The notes: generated by a model from the sequence alone, not told the origin. A DNA stretch of 41,656 nucleotides from Candidatus Obscuribacterales bacterium (GCA_019748395.1 JAIEPM010000456.1:1-41656); one strand, 5' to 3'; shown: positions 1 through 9,422, numbered from the stretch's first letter. Translations and numbers: made by a program.

Positions 1-153
1 GCTGTTGATGCGATTGGTCTGGGATTTGCTGTTGGAGCTCCTGTGCCGGGAAATTATAAGCTTGCAATCGGTGGCGCCACTATCGTTGCCGGTCGGATCT
101 ATAACGCTCTGAATCCAAGAGAAAGTCGCTATGACAAACTGATGAGACGATAG
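1..153 (+). CDS. C-terminal fragment of an unknown protein (5' truncated by window)
   Basis: Frame 1 is open from the first base and stops at TAG (151-153), giving 50 residues that end in RYDKLMRR. The visible part is Gly/Ala/Val-rich with a stretch (residues 4-35) that could be a glycine-rich membrane or glycine-zipper segment, followed by a short basic tail. No family can be named from this tail. The next gene starts 188 bases downstream on the same strand, behind a perfect inverted repeat at 203-233 that probably ends this transcript. Confidence 0.55.
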   Translation, partial: AVDAIGLGFAVGAPVPGNYKLAIGGATIVAGRIYNALNPRESRYDKLMRR

Positions 154-202
154 AGCTGAAAGCTTTCTGCTTTTAAGCAAAAAATACTGTGATTCTTTTA
201 TT

Positions 203-233
203 GACAGGAGCTTCGACCGAAGAAGCTCCTGTC
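203..233 (+). terminator. Hairpin with 12-bp perfect stem after the truncated gene
   Basis: GACAGGAGCTTC (203-214) pairs exactly with GAAGCTCCTGTC (222-233) around a 7-base loop. It lies 50 bases after a stop codon and before the next gene. The downstream sequence is TGCCATTTATT, not a clean U-tract, so it may be an imperfect intrinsic terminator or an RNA-stabilising hairpin. Confidence 0.5.
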
Positions 234-341
234 TGCCATTTATTGGACAACAAAAAGACAATATCTAACTAGACTCCTGTCATTCAGTAATTGAGTGCAT
301 CTCTAATGCACGCTGCAAGCTAATTAGAGGGGTGTGGGCAA

Positions 342-2627
342 ATGGCAGATGATTTGGAAAAAGAACCTGAGATTCCGCGGATTGAAGACAATAGTTCTGC
401 GCCTCGACCCAGCGTAGACTGGTCGCTTGAGTCGAACCAGGCAATAGCTCATCAAAACCAGAGCCGAGAAAATCCGACTGCTGCTTCGATGCTAAATAAT
501 GGCTTCAGCATAAGTGGTCTGGAAAAAGAGCCTGCCGCAAATCCCAAATATAAAGCTCACGGCGAGAGCAGCACTGAGTTTTATGAAAATGGACAGGTCA
601 AAAAGCAGAGCAGTTACAGAGCTGACGGGACAAGAGATTCTGAAACGAAGTTTCGGCCGGACGGCAGTAAAGAAATGACACGCAAGTTTAGCTCAGATGG
701 CTATACACGCGAGTCTGAGACTTATTTCGATAAAGACGGCAAAGCTAAAGAGTCATTACGTTTTGATGAAAACGGCTCAGGTCCGCTTGCAAAAACCGAG
801 TTCGACAAAAACGGGCAGCCGTCCAGAACGGTGGAATTCAGCGAAAAAGACCGAAATAAGGTCAGCTCCGTGAGCAGCTTTGAAAATGGAAAAGCTGTTT
901 CCAAAGACATTTATGCAGAAGATGGAAAAAGCATAAAAGAAACACAAACACTGGGACCTGACGGCAAAGCCGTGTCTAAGATCGAATGGGGACCAAATGG
1001 TGCCATGAAGTCGAAAACTGTTTATGAATACTCTGCTGACGGCTCGAAAGCTCAGGAGACTAAATTCAACGCAGCCAATGAAAAAGAGTCGCAAACAAAA
1101 TTTGATAAGGATGGAAAGACCAAGTCTGAAACCGGGTTTGCCTGGGACCCGGTGGAAGCTCGGACAGTTGCAGTTACGGAAACTAAATTTGATAAGGACG
1201 GATCTACAGAAAGCACTCTGGGAAAGGGGGGCAGAGTAACAGGGGAAAGCCGCTTTGATAAGGAAGGGCGAAAGGTTTCGGAAAGCCTTTTCGGCTCCGA
1301 CTCTAAGCCTTATTTGACAATCGAGTTTGAAAAAGACGGGAAAACTCCGGCGCTGAAGCGCGAATTTAATGGTGATAAGGTTAGCGAAAGTCGCTATGAG
1401 GGCGGCAAGCTGAAAAGCCGGAGCGAGCTTGATGGAAACGGACAGAAATTGTCAGAAGCAAAGTTTGCGGATGGAACACAGGTCTCAGTCAGCAAGTTTC
1501 AATATGAAAATGGAAAGCTTGTTTCTGCCTTGAACTATGAAGGCTATCGCAATATTCCATCCACCGAAACTCGCTTTGCAGCCGATGGCAAAACTCCTCT
1601 AGAGATCAGAGCCTTCGCTGAAGACGGCAAAACGGTGAAGTCACTGACAAAACTGGATAGTGACGGCAAAACGCCGGTGACTAAGGAGGAGTTTGAGAAC
1701 GGGCATCTGAAGCGCTCAAGCAGCTACGAGTCGGGTGTCAAGAAATCAGAAACCGATTACAAATACGACGAGCAGAGCAAAACTACTTTCAAAGATAAGG
1801 AACGGGTTTACGTCGGCAAAGTTATGTCCGAAACGCAGTATGCAAGCGATGGTCGCACGGCTCTTTCTAGAAGCACTTATGATCGAGACGGTAAAGCAGT
1901 TCTTGTTCAAGGACCGGAAAAACTTCTGTCGGCAGCCGATCTGAAGAAGATGGAAGCGGCCGCTTATCCTAAAATGGATCAGGCTGCCGGGCATAAGCAG
2001 TTTCAAGATATTGCCAGAAGCGTATTTGAAAAAATCACAAGAACAAATTCTTACGAAGATACAGCTCACACAGGAGTGGCTAAAGGAGCTGCCGCTGCCT
2101 TGTTCATGGCAGCTAATCCAATCACCGGACCATCTTATTGGAAAGCTAATTACGACGCTAAATTCGGCGATGGAATTCGAAATAAATTACAAGAACCGTT
2201 CAAATTGAAAATTGCTGAGGAAGGAAAGGTCAATATTCTAAGCATTGGACCGGAAGACTGGAAAAACGCTCATCAAAAGCTGGAAGCGGAGCGTTCCGCC
2301 CTTGGTCTTGGTCCCACATTCGGAAACTGCCGGACACTTTCTGCCGAATTTTGCCATCAAGCTCTGGAAAAAATTCAAAACGATCCGGCTCTCAAAGATT
2401 GCAAAGTCAGATGGGCCTGGTCGCAAGAACACTCCTGGGCAGAGGTTCTTTATCCGGATGGAAAAATTGGAGTTTATGACCCGTGGAAAGGCGGTAAGTC
2501 TGCGGCTCCCGTGAAAGAAGCCGATTTGCCGTCCGTGACAGGTGAAAATCAACGTCCGGGAAGTAACCGTCTGGCACAATCACAATGGTTTGGAGTCGGC
2601 GGTGCTTACAAAAAAACGAGAAATTGA
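342..2627 (+). CDS. YwqK/MORN-2-like repeat protein with transglutaminase-like C-terminal domain
   Basis: The 761-aa protein has no signal peptide. After a polar N-terminus (about residues 1-70), residues ~75-540 are a long array of short repeats of the form F-D-K-D-G-K-x-x-S-E-T-x-F, typical of the MORN_2/YwqK repeat. The C-terminal ~110 residues are different: GNCRTLS (Cys663), EHSWAEV (His697) and VYDPW (Asp713) occur in the order and spacing of a Cys-His-Asp triad of the transglutaminase/papain-like fold. The architecture resembles a polymorphic toxin or effector in which a repeat stalk carries a catalytic tip, but no secretion signal or immunity gene is evident. An alternative is an intracellular protein-modifying enzyme. 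A Shine-Dalgarno-like AGAGGGG (326-332) supports the ATG. The repeat family is clear; the enzymatic role is inferred. Confidence 0.75.
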   Translation: MADDLEKEPEIPRIEDNSSAPRPSVDWSLESNQAIAHQNQSRENPTAASMLNNGFSISGLEKEPAANPKYKAHGESSTEFYENGQVKKQSSYRADGTRDSETKFRPDGSKEMTRKFSSDGYTRESETYFDKDGKAKESLRFDENGSGPLAKTEFDKNGQPSRTVEFSEKDRNKVSSVSSFENGKAVSKDIYAEDGKSIKETQTLGPDGKAVSKIEWGPNGAMKSKTVYEYSADGSKAQETKFNAANEKESQTKFDKDGKTKSETGFAWDPVEARTVAVTETKFDKDGSTESTLGKGGRVTGESRFDKEGRKVSESLFGSDSKPYLTIEFEKDGKTPALKREFNGDKVSESRYEGGKLKSRSELDGNGQKLSEAKFADGTQVSVSKFQYENGKLVSALNYEGYRNIPSTETRFAADGKTPLEIRAFAEDGKTVKSLTKLDSDGKTPVTKEEFENGHLKRSSSYESGVKKSETDYKYDEQSKTTFKDKERVYVGKVMSETQYASDGRTALSRSTYDRDGKAVLVQGPEKLLSAADLKKMEAAAYPKMDQAAGHKQFQDIARSVFEKITRTNSYEDTAHTGVAKGAAAALFMAANPITGPSYWKANYDAKFGDGIRNKLQEPFKLKIAEEGKVNILSIGPEDWKNAHQKLEAERSALGLGPTFGNCRTLSAEFCHQALEKIQNDPALKDCKVRWAWSQEHSWAEVLYPDGKIGVYDPWKGGKSAAPVKEADLPSVTGENQRPGSNRLAQSQWFGVGGAYKKTRN

Positions 2628-2642
2628 TGCTCGAACTCGACT

Positions 2643-3638
2643 TCAGTCTTTGATTTTGCCGTAGCTGTGAAGCCCGCCAAAGCCCAGAGAATTGAAACCA
2701 AGATAAGTGAGGACGGTGAGGAGCATGCCGCCGACAGCGACAAGAGAGAGCCGCTCTGCGTCACATTCGCGATGAATACGCAGGTGAATGTAAGCTGCAT
2801 AACCAAGCCAGGTTGCAAGAGCCATGGATTCTTTCGGATCCCAGGACCAGTAGCTTCCCCAGGCGTGGTTGGCCCAGAGACCACCGGTGATGATCCCAAT
2901 GGTCAAAAGAGGGAAGCCGATCATAATTGAACGATAGACTACTTCGTCATAAAGTTCGGCGCGTTCTTTGTTCAAGTGCTTCTCTGAAACTCTGCCGATG
3001 TTGGACCAGGCCAGTGCCAGCCCGAGCAGACTGCCACCTACGAAGAGAGCTTGCAAAGCAAAGGTGTTGGTATCGGTGAAAGTGCCAAGTCCGATCGCAC
3101 TGAGACCGGCGCTGAGCGCAGCTATTGAGAAGAAAACCGAACGTGCGCGTCCGGCTTGCCAGAGCTGAACGAAAGCCGAGAGCCCGGCGATGAAAAACAT
3201 GGCATAGGAAACGATCAATGGTGGAACGTGAATTTGCCGCCAGTAACTTACCAGAGCAGGCACCAGCGGCTTGATTTCATGCTGTCCGGCCGGTAGCCAG
3301 CTTCCGTAAAGGAAAAAGACTGCGGCTGTAAGACTGGCTAGCCAGCCCAGCTGTTTTAGATCATAAGTGCGCGAAATGAATAGATAACCGCCCATAATTG
3401 CCCAGGCAAACCAGAGCAAGGACTCATACAAGTTTGATAGCGGAAAGCGATTTGCTTCAAAGCCCCGGGCTACGATTGCTGCGCTCAGGGCGCTGAATCC
3501 TATAACCATCACAAACTGAGCTGCTTTGATCAGTTTGTCTTTGTTTTTTGAAAGTGCGTTTGAGCCGACGAATACCCAGAATGAAACTACTGAAGAGACG
3601 CCTGCCGTGTTTGTAAGTGCTACTTGTAAGTCCGACAT
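2643..3638 (-). CDS. ccsA: Cytochrome c biogenesis protein CcsA (CcsB/ResC-type haem handling protein)
   Basis: A 331-aa polytopic membrane protein of the system II cytochrome c synthase. Residues 260-270 carry the diagnostic Trp-rich haem-binding motif WGSYWSWDPKE, and the conserved haem-ligand-type histidines are seen at H137 (QIHVPP), H258 (NHAW) and H324 (GGLHSYG). In the known system CcsA and ResB form a complex that exports haem and attaches it to CXXCH apocytochromes on the outer face of the membrane. The start ATG lies 5 bases after the ResB stop, so the two are cotranscribed and probably translationally coupled. A likely client, a secreted CAICH cytochrome, is encoded at 17076-17435. 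The 3' end converges on the preceding repeat-protein gene with 15 bases between stops. Confidence 0.93.
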   Translation of the reverse strand: MSDLQVALTNTAGVSSVVSFWVFVGSNALSKNKDKLIKAAQFVMVIGFSALSAAIVARGFEANRFPLSNLYESLLWFAWAIMGGYLFISRTYDLKQLGWLASLTAAVFFLYGSWLPAGQHEIKPLVPALVSYWRQIHVPPLIVSYAMFFIAGLSAFVQLWQAGRARSVFFSIAALSAGLSAIGLGTFTDTNTFALQALFVGGSLLGLALAWSNIGRVSEKHLNKERAELYDEVVYRSIMIGFPLLTIGIITGGLWANHAWGSYWSWDPKESMALATWLGYAAYIHLRIHRECDAERLSLVAVGGMLLTVLTYLGFNSLGFGGLHSYGKIKD

Positions 3639-3643
3639 TTCAT

Positions 3644-5014
3644 TTACCCCGCCGTTCCGGCAGATGCATGTATATCATTGTCCTTTATTTCAGCTGCATC
3701 TGGCATTTCATTAGTCTTAGATTCACCGAATTTTTCTTTCAATTGAAGAGATAATTTTTGCAGGCTTCTGTTGAACAGGGTTTTGCCTTTTCGAGACAAT
3801 CCGCAGGCAAAGAGCGAAGATTTACCGGCTTCGCTCTCAACTGCACAGGCCCAGACCTGCCGGTGCGGGAATGCGGCCATCATGACGCCGAGCATGATCA
3901 CGCCAAAAGCGAAATAAGTGATCGGCAAGCCCGGGTCACTTTTGTACTGAAGTCCTGTAACAGGCAATGGTTTGATATAGCCGATGCGAACCTGCCCGAA
4001 CTTGGCTTCAAAGCCTTTTGGTATTTCAGCCAGCATTTTCGGCGCCTGCCATTCAGGAATCTTTGCGAAGACTCTCAGGGGTTGATCTTGTCCGCGCAGC
4101 GAGAAAATCAGAACTGTTTTTTCGTCGAGCGGCATGAAAGCTGCGTTTGCATTGCCCATCTGTCTCAAGTTCAATTCCGTATTTTTGCCGTTGAAGCTCA
4201 TTTTGATAGCTCCCAGGCCCCAGCTCGACTGGTAAACATCCACGCCGTCGTAAGAAAGCGGGTTGTTTACCGAGATTTCCTGCTGCTTCAAAACTTTGCC
4301 ATGTTCGTCGATGACTGAAAGTTTGCTGTACCACTGTTTTGCTTCGCCGCTTTCATAGTTCTCCCGGCGTGTTTCGTCGACTCTCAATTTCCAGGTCGGC
4401 AGTTTACCAATCCAGAGTTTGCTGTGCTCTGAGTCGCCGAAGCTCATCGTTTCATCAAGCATTACCGGTCTGAAGCCGTTGAAACCGGTCCATGATGTGA
4501 TTGTGACACCGGCAAGCAAGCTCAAGAGACCGATGTGCGTAACCGTGGCAGCCAGGAGCGCGATTTTAGCCCATTCGGCTGTGAGCTTTCCGTCTTTGAC
4601 TTCGACTTTATAGCCCTGCTTTTGCAGTTTGAGTGCCAGAAAGCTCATGGCATCGGCTGCCGGACAGTTCAAGTCTGCTTTTATGGAATTTGGAAATTTT
4701 GAAATTTCAGGCGAAGCCAGGGGCTTCATCTTTTGCTTCATTTGCCGGGCTTTTGGAAAGACTCTTTGGACGCTGCAAGCGATCATATTTAAAGTCAAAA
4801 AAGCAATCAGCAAAAGAAAGAAGGGCGTGTGGAAAATGTCGGTGATGCCCCATTGCCGCAAAGAAACAGCGCTTGATTCACCAAATGTTTCTACGACCTT
4901 TTGAAATCCGGATTGAGACTCTTGTGGACACCAGGCACCAATCAGAATCGATACGCCGATCAAACTCATAAGAGCAATCGTCAGCTTCACCGATGCGAAT
5001 GCTGAAAGGCGCAA
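3644..5014 (-). CDS. resB: ResB-like cytochrome c biogenesis protein (Ccs1/CcsB partner)
   Basis: 456 aa, normal for short ResB proteins. The N-terminus has one membrane segment (about 9-28), then the ResB-typical block TDIFHTPFFLLLIAFLTLN with a second segment (about 62-82) ending in NMIACSVQR. A third segment near 150-175 is followed by a large extracytoplasmic domain and a last segment around 372-392. ResB is the structural partner of CcsA in system II haem delivery. The gene starts 10 bases after the polyprenyl synthase stop and is followed directly by ccsA, a compact operon. The C-terminal ~60 residues are charged and likely cytoplasmic. Confidence 0.9.
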   Translation of the reverse strand: MRLSAFASVKLTIALMSLIGVSILIGAWCPQESQSGFQKVVETFGESSAVSLRQWGITDIFHTPFFLLLIAFLTLNMIACSVQRVFPKARQMKQKMKPLASPEISKFPNSIKADLNCPAADAMSFLALKLQKQGYKVEVKDGKLTAEWAKIALLAATVTHIGLLSLLAGVTITSWTGFNGFRPVMLDETMSFGDSEHSKLWIGKLPTWKLRVDETRRENYESGEAKQWYSKLSVIDEHGKVLKQQEISVNNPLSYDGVDVYQSSWGLGAIKMSFNGKNTELNLRQMGNANAAFMPLDEKTVLIFSLRGQDQPLRVFAKIPEWQAPKMLAEIPKGFEAKFGQVRIGYIKPLPVTGLQYKSDPGLPITYFAFGVIMLGVMMAAFPHRQVWACAVESEAGKSSLFACGLSRKGKTLFNRSLQKLSLQLKEKFGESKTNEMPDAAEIKDNDIHASAGTAG

Positions 5015-5024
5015 GGCAAACCCC

Positions 5025-6056
5025 TCAATTTGTTCTAGTTAAGAGCCAGTCTACCATTTGATCAAGGCAATCACGATAGCTCGATGCCGGTATCACCGAA
5101 AGTGTTTCTCGTGCGGCTCTGGCGTAGTTATGCGCGAGATTGACCGTGCTTTCGACGCCGCCGTTAGCTCTGATAATTTCCAGTGATTCTTCAATGCCTT
5201 CAGCGCTGCTTACGGCACGAGTTTTAATCAGTTGCTCAAGACGAGCGGCTGCTTCGTCTTTGCGTTCCAGAACAAAGAGTGTCGGTGCAGTTATCAAACC
5301 CTGCGACAAATCGCTGCCGGCCGGCTTGCCCAGCTGAGAGCTGCTGGCTGTCACGTCGAGGAGATCGTCGACGATTTGAAAACAAATACCTAGATTCAAA
5401 CCATACTGTTTCATTGCCGAGACAACCTCGTCTTTGCAGTGATTCAGTATTGGCGCGCTCTGTGTCCCGGCTGCAAACAAAGAAGCAGTTTTCCAGATTG
5501 ATTTTTGAATATAAGTATTCCAGTCGATATTCAATACAAATTGTTGTCGCATTTGCCTGATCTCGCCTGCGCAGAGATCACCGAGCACCTGCCCGTAAAT
5601 GCCTACAATAGGCGGGTTCATCAATCTTGCCAGGCAAACGGAGGCTTGAGCGAATAGCAGATCGCCCGTCAACACCGCCAGTTTGTCGCTGAATTTGCGG
5701 TTGACGGTTTCCTGACCGCGTCTTAGAGAAGCGCTGTCAATTACATCATCATGAACGAGGCTGGCTGTGTGTATAAGCTCGGTCAGCACTGCCAGGATAA
5801 TGTGCAGGCGATTCACTTCGCCGCGTGGGTTCGAGGTGGCTTTAGCTACGAGCAGTGAGAGTGCCGGACGCAATCTCTTGCCGCCGGCTTTGAATACCTG
5901 ACCAAGCAACTCTTCGATAAAAGGACTGTCGTCAACGAGGTTTGAATTCAAAAACTTTTCTACGAGCTCAAGCTCATCCTTAACCGCATCTAAGAGTGCT
6001 CCAAGCTCAGGAGGAGCTGCTATTGCGGAACTGACTGGACTTTGCTGAATACTCAT
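5025..6056 (-). CDS. Long-chain trans-polyprenyl diphosphate synthase (solanesyl/octaprenyl type)
   Basis: 343 aa with all hallmarks of the trans-isoprenyl diphosphate synthase family: GGKRLRP at 58-64, the first Asp-rich motif DDVID (103-107) and the second DDLLD (230-234). The residue five positions before the first Asp motif is a small Ala (A98, in IHTASLVHDD), which in this family leaves the chain-elongation pocket open and fits a C35-C50 product. The product would be the side chain of menaquinone or another respiratory quinone, or a carrier-lipid precursor. It lies immediately upstream of resB-ccsA, so the operon joins quinone side-chain synthesis with cytochrome maturation. Exact chain length cannot be read from sequence. 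Confidence 0.9.
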   Translation of the reverse strand: MSIQQSPVSSAIAAPPELGALLDAVKDELELVEKFLNSNLVDDSPFIEELLGQVFKAGGKRLRPALSLLVAKATSNPRGEVNRLHIILAVLTELIHTASLVHDDVIDSASLRRGQETVNRKFSDKLAVLTGDLLFAQASVCLARLMNPPIVGIYGQVLGDLCAGEIRQMRQQFVLNIDWNTYIQKSIWKTASLFAAGTQSAPILNHCKDEVVSAMKQYGLNLGICFQIVDDLLDVTASSSQLGKPAGSDLSQGLITAPTLFVLERKDEAAARLEQLIKTRAVSSAEGIEESLEIIRANGGVESTVNLAHNYARAARETLSVIPASSYRDCLDQMVDWLLTRTN

Positions 6057-6143
6057 GGCACGCTGATTCTCGATTTTGCCTAGCTTTTCATAGATCTAGC
6101 AGGCCCGTCAACGCCGATGGCCTCAATGTCAATGAATCTCAAC

Positions 6144-7919
6144 TTAAGGGCTCTCCCTGCGGCTTGCCGATTCTGTGTGAGTCGCGCTCTTTGTCTCGAT
6201 TGGCGGTCGATACTGCACGAGTATGAATTTGCCTTCAGCCATTTGAATGTGACAACCGGGCACATGTCTGAAGTAGTCGCTTCGTTTCGACTTGCTCAGA
6301 ATATAAGCACCTTTGCTCGTTTTCAGCGTAGCCAGCAACTGCTCTTCGCTGGAAGGTTGAATGACTTGTCTTCTGGTGTAAAAGGGCATGGAAGGCTTGC
6401 GCATGTCATACACAAGTATTGGCAAGTCGCTGCAAGCTGCAAAGCGAGCCATGGTTGGTAGCGGTTCTTCCCAGGTGCTGCTCAGGATGCCTAAGATACG
6501 GCTGCCGAAGAAAAGGAAACCGACAAAAGTAGGCAGAAAGAAAAGAAAAAAGGCGGTTCTGAAATATTTGCGGCTCACAATAGCCATGGCTGCAGCGGCA
6601 AAGATAAGCTCAAAACTTGCGAAAGACTGGATTACAGTCGAAAGAGTCGCCGGTGCGTCTCTCAATTTGTCGATTGTGAGCGGCACAATTAGAGTTGCCG
6701 CTGCAAAACTGACTGTCAGGCAGGCCGCCGGTAGGACTGAGCGCTTGAGAGAACGACTTTCAATAATTCGCTCCATTTCCAGAGCAATAAGCACTGCCAC
6801 AGCCGGAAAAGCAGGCAAGGTGTAAGGCAAGAGTTTGGATACACTGAGCGAGAAAAAACTGACTGTAACTATCGTCCAGACGGCGCAGTAAAGACCAAGG
6901 TCCTCAGCTGCAGTTAACTGGCGATAGCTGTGCAGGATTGAGAATGGTCCTGAGTTTTTCCAGTAATCCCGAATTTTGTTGCTCATCAATGCTGCAAACA
7001 ATGCCTGCGGAATGAATACCGACCAGGGAAAATATCCGCCCATCAAAGCGGCAATGTGATACCACCAGGCTCCCTTATGAGAATCTACAACGCTTGTGAA
7101 GCGCTGGAAGTTTTCTCTCATAATGAAGTCGTTGAAATAAGCACCTCTGGTTATCCAGATTTCCAAAGCAAACCAGGGCAAAGCGATTAAAGCGACAATT
7201 GCCAGTCCCTGAATCGGTTTGTAGAACTTGAGTGCTTCTTTCCAGTCCTGTCTTAAAACATGGTAGATAGAAAGAATTGCCACCGGCAAAACTACTCCGA
7301 CCGGACCCTTGGTCATAACGGCAAGACCAGTGCAAATGTAGGCCGCATAAATCATCCGGGGCATTCTTGCTCTGGCTGCCAGATAAAAGCAGAACATGCC
7401 GCAGGCGCTGAAGAGGCTCAGGGGCATATCGGTAATCGCTTCGCGCGCCGTGCCGATGAAAAGCGGTGCAGTGGCTAGAGCGGAAGAGGCTACAATTGCG
7501 GCTCTTCTGCCCAGAATTCGTTCTGTGAACCAGTAACTTGCAGCAACCAAAAGCGCTCCGGACGCGGCTCCGAAAAACCTGACTGCAAATTCGTTACAGC
7601 CGAATGCCAGAATTCCCAGAGCCTGACCCCAGATCGCAATTGGAGGCTTGGTAAATCTGATCGCGTAATTCAAATAAGTGGTTATATAGTCACCAATTTC
7701 CAGCATTTCTCTTGCTGGTTCGGCATAAAGTGCTTCGTCCGGATTGAAAAGCGGATACTTGCCCAGTTCACCAAAAAAGAGTGCGGCTGAGGCTAAAAAG
7801 ATTATGGCGAAAGGGGCAACACGAGCCCATACAGACGCCCAGTCGGGCTTTTGCTGACCGGAACATTCTGGATGCTGTGTTGTTGCTGGTGAAACGATAC
7901 GAACCGAGCTTCCTGGCAT
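6144..7919 (-). CDS. ArnT/PMT-family membrane glycosyltransferase (GT83-like)
   Basis: 591 aa with about a dozen predicted membrane segments. After a short cytoplasmic N-terminus and first segment comes the family signature FNPDEALYAEPAREML with the catalytic-type Asp-Glu in the first periplasmic loop, then RFTKPPIAIW. These are the conserved features of ArnT-like transferases, which move a sugar from an undecaprenyl- or polyprenyl-phosphate donor onto a lipid or protein acceptor outside the cytoplasmic membrane. The C-terminal ~90 residues form a soluble tail. It is the first gene of the minus-strand cluster that includes a polyprenyl synthase, which could supply the lipid carrier chain (inference). 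Donor sugar and acceptor cannot be deduced. Upstream AGGGT-like sequence ten bases before the ATG is a weak ribosome site. Confidence 0.85.
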   Translation of the reverse strand: MPGSSVRIVSPATTQHPECSGQQKPDWASVWARVAPFAIIFLASAALFFGELGKYPLFNPDEALYAEPAREMLEIGDYITTYLNYAIRFTKPPIAIWGQALGILAFGCNEFAVRFFGAASGALLVAASYWFTERILGRRAAIVASSALATAPLFIGTAREAITDMPLSLFSACGMFCFYLAARARMPRMIYAAYICTGLAVMTKGPVGVVLPVAILSIYHVLRQDWKEALKFYKPIQGLAIVALIALPWFALEIWITRGAYFNDFIMRENFQRFTSVVDSHKGAWWYHIAALMGGYFPWSVFIPQALFAALMSNKIRDYWKNSGPFSILHSYRQLTAAEDLGLYCAVWTIVTVSFFSLSVSKLLPYTLPAFPAVAVLIALEMERIIESRSLKRSVLPAACLTVSFAAATLIVPLTIDKLRDAPATLSTVIQSFASFELIFAAAAMAIVSRKYFRTAFFLFFLPTFVGFLFFGSRILGILSSTWEEPLPTMARFAACSDLPILVYDMRKPSMPFYTRRQVIQPSSEEQLLATLKTSKGAYILSKSKRSDYFRHVPGCHIQMAEGKFILVQYRPPIETKSATHTESASRRESP

Positions 7920-8217
7920 TTATTTGACTACCCTGCTACGCGTCTTGAGATCTTCCAAGATGCTGCACTATTCCACAAGGTAAGAATTCTAAAGTTGCCC
8001 GCATCGGAAGATAAGTTCACAATTGCCAAGACGCTTGCCTTTTCGGCATTCAGAACTATTCGCCCCAGAAAAGATGATTCAGGGTTGAAGCATCAGTGTT
8101 ATTTTGTGATCATCTCTTGCGCTGCATTCATATGTAAATCATGCGCAGCGAATCCGATCGGGTTGCAAGTGGGATCTGCGATAATCGCGAAGTCCTTGGA
8201 TAGTGGAGTAGCGTGAA
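7920..8217. other. Divergent intergenic region between glycosyltransferase and dapL
   Basis: 298 bases with no convincing gene. It must contain both divergent promoters. A GATAAT hexamer at about 8180 could be a -10 box for dapL, but no good -35 accompanies it. A GGAG ribosome site lies at 8204-8207, ten bases before the dapL ATG. Confidence 0.4.
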
Positions 8218-9405
8218 ATGGAGATATCGAACAGGCTGAAGGCAATTCCTCCTTATGTTTTTGCTGAGCTGGATAAGAAGCGCGCCGTGGTTGCGGCCAG
8301 AGGTGTGGATGTGATCAACCTCGGCATCGGCGACCCCGACCAGGCGACCCCGGCTCATGTTGTGAAAGCCATGAAGGATGCTCTCGATAATCCGCTCAAT
8401 CATCGCTATCCTCCCTTCGGCGGCACAAAAGAATATAAGGAAGCTGCTGCTGCCTGGTGTAATCGTCGCTTCGGCATTGAAATCAATCCCGAAAATGAGA
8501 TTACTTCTCTGATCGGTTCTAAGGAAGGCATACATAACATCATTGCGGCATTCGTCGATCCCGGTGATATCAGCTTGATTCCGGATCCTGCCTATCCAGT
8601 CTATAAGACATCGACGATTCTTGCAGGTGGAACGCCGCATACGATGCCGCTACTTGCTAAGAATGGATTCCGTGCCGATCTGAGCACCATTCCTGAAGAT
8701 GTGGCGCGCAAAGCCAAGATCATGTTCTTGAATTATCCGAATAATCCGACTGCCGGTGTTTGCGATCTTGCTTATCTTGAAGAAGCTGTTGCTTTCGCGC
8801 GCAAGTACGACATACTATTCGTGCATGACCTCGCTTACTCTGAGATGGTTTATGACGGCTATGTCGCTCATTCCGTCTTTGAAGTTAAGGGTGCCAAGGA
8901 CGTAGCGATTGAATTGCACAGTCTTTCTAAAGCTCACAATATGACAGGCTGGAGAATTGGCTTTGCAATCGGCAATGCCTACGCGATTAAAGGGCTTGCC
9001 CAGCTTAAGTCAAATATCGATACCGATGTATTCCGGGCGGTGCAGGCTGCCGCAATAGCTGCATTCAATGGTCCGACTGATGATATCGAGCGTTGTAACG
9101 CCTTATATAAAGAGCGTCGCGACGTTGCTGTTGCCGGATTCCGCAAGCTTGGCTGGACGGTTGATCCGATTAAAGCGACCTTTTACATGTGGTTGCCTGT
9201 GCCAAGCGGTATGAGCTCTGCCGAGTTCAGCACGCTCATGCTCGAGGAAGCCGGAATTGTTGTTCCGCCAGGCACCGCCTATGGTGCTTGTGGTGAAGGC
9301 TATTTCCGTCTATCTCTCTGTACCAGCAAAGAGCGTCTGCAGGAAGCCTTCGAGCGCATGGAAAAGCACAGCATTCGTTTCGATCGCAACACTTCTAAAG
9401 TCTAA
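8218..9405 (+). CDS. dapL: LL-diaminopimelate aminotransferase
   Basis: 395 aa, a fold-type I PLP aminotransferase. SLSKAHNMTGWRIGF contains the Schiff-base Lys238 and Arg246; NYPNNPTAG (172-180) and HDLAYSEMVYDG (Asp204, Tyr207) are the cofactor-binding motifs. The N-terminus RLKAIPPYVFAELDKK with NLGIGDPD is typical of DapL, which converts tetrahydrodipicolinate directly to LL-diaminopimelate for lysine and peptidoglycan synthesis, bypassing DapC/D/E. This pathway is known in Cyanobacteria, Chlamydiae, plants and several other phyla. A generic class I aminotransferase remains possible but the N-terminal match favours DapL. The gene is monocistronic; its probable terminator lies inside the converging pqqD-like gene. 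Confidence 0.9.
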   Translation: MEISNRLKAIPPYVFAELDKKRAVVAARGVDVINLGIGDPDQATPAHVVKAMKDALDNPLNHRYPPFGGTKEYKEAAAAWCNRRFGIEINPENEITSLIGSKEGIHNIIAAFVDPGDISLIPDPAYPVYKTSTILAGGTPHTMPLLAKNGFRADLSTIPEDVARKAKIMFLNYPNNPTAGVCDLAYLEEAVAFARKYDILFVHDLAYSEMVYDGYVAHSVFEVKGAKDVAIELHSLSKAHNMTGWRIGFAIGNAYAIKGLAQLKSNIDTDVFRAVQAAAIAAFNGPTDDIERCNALYKERRDVAVAGFRKLGWTVDPIKATFYMWLPVPSGMSSAEFSTLMLEEAGIVVPPGTAYGACGEGYFRLSLCTSKERLQEAFERMEKHSIRFDRNTSKV

Positions 9406-9422
9406 AACCTCTAATCGAAAAC

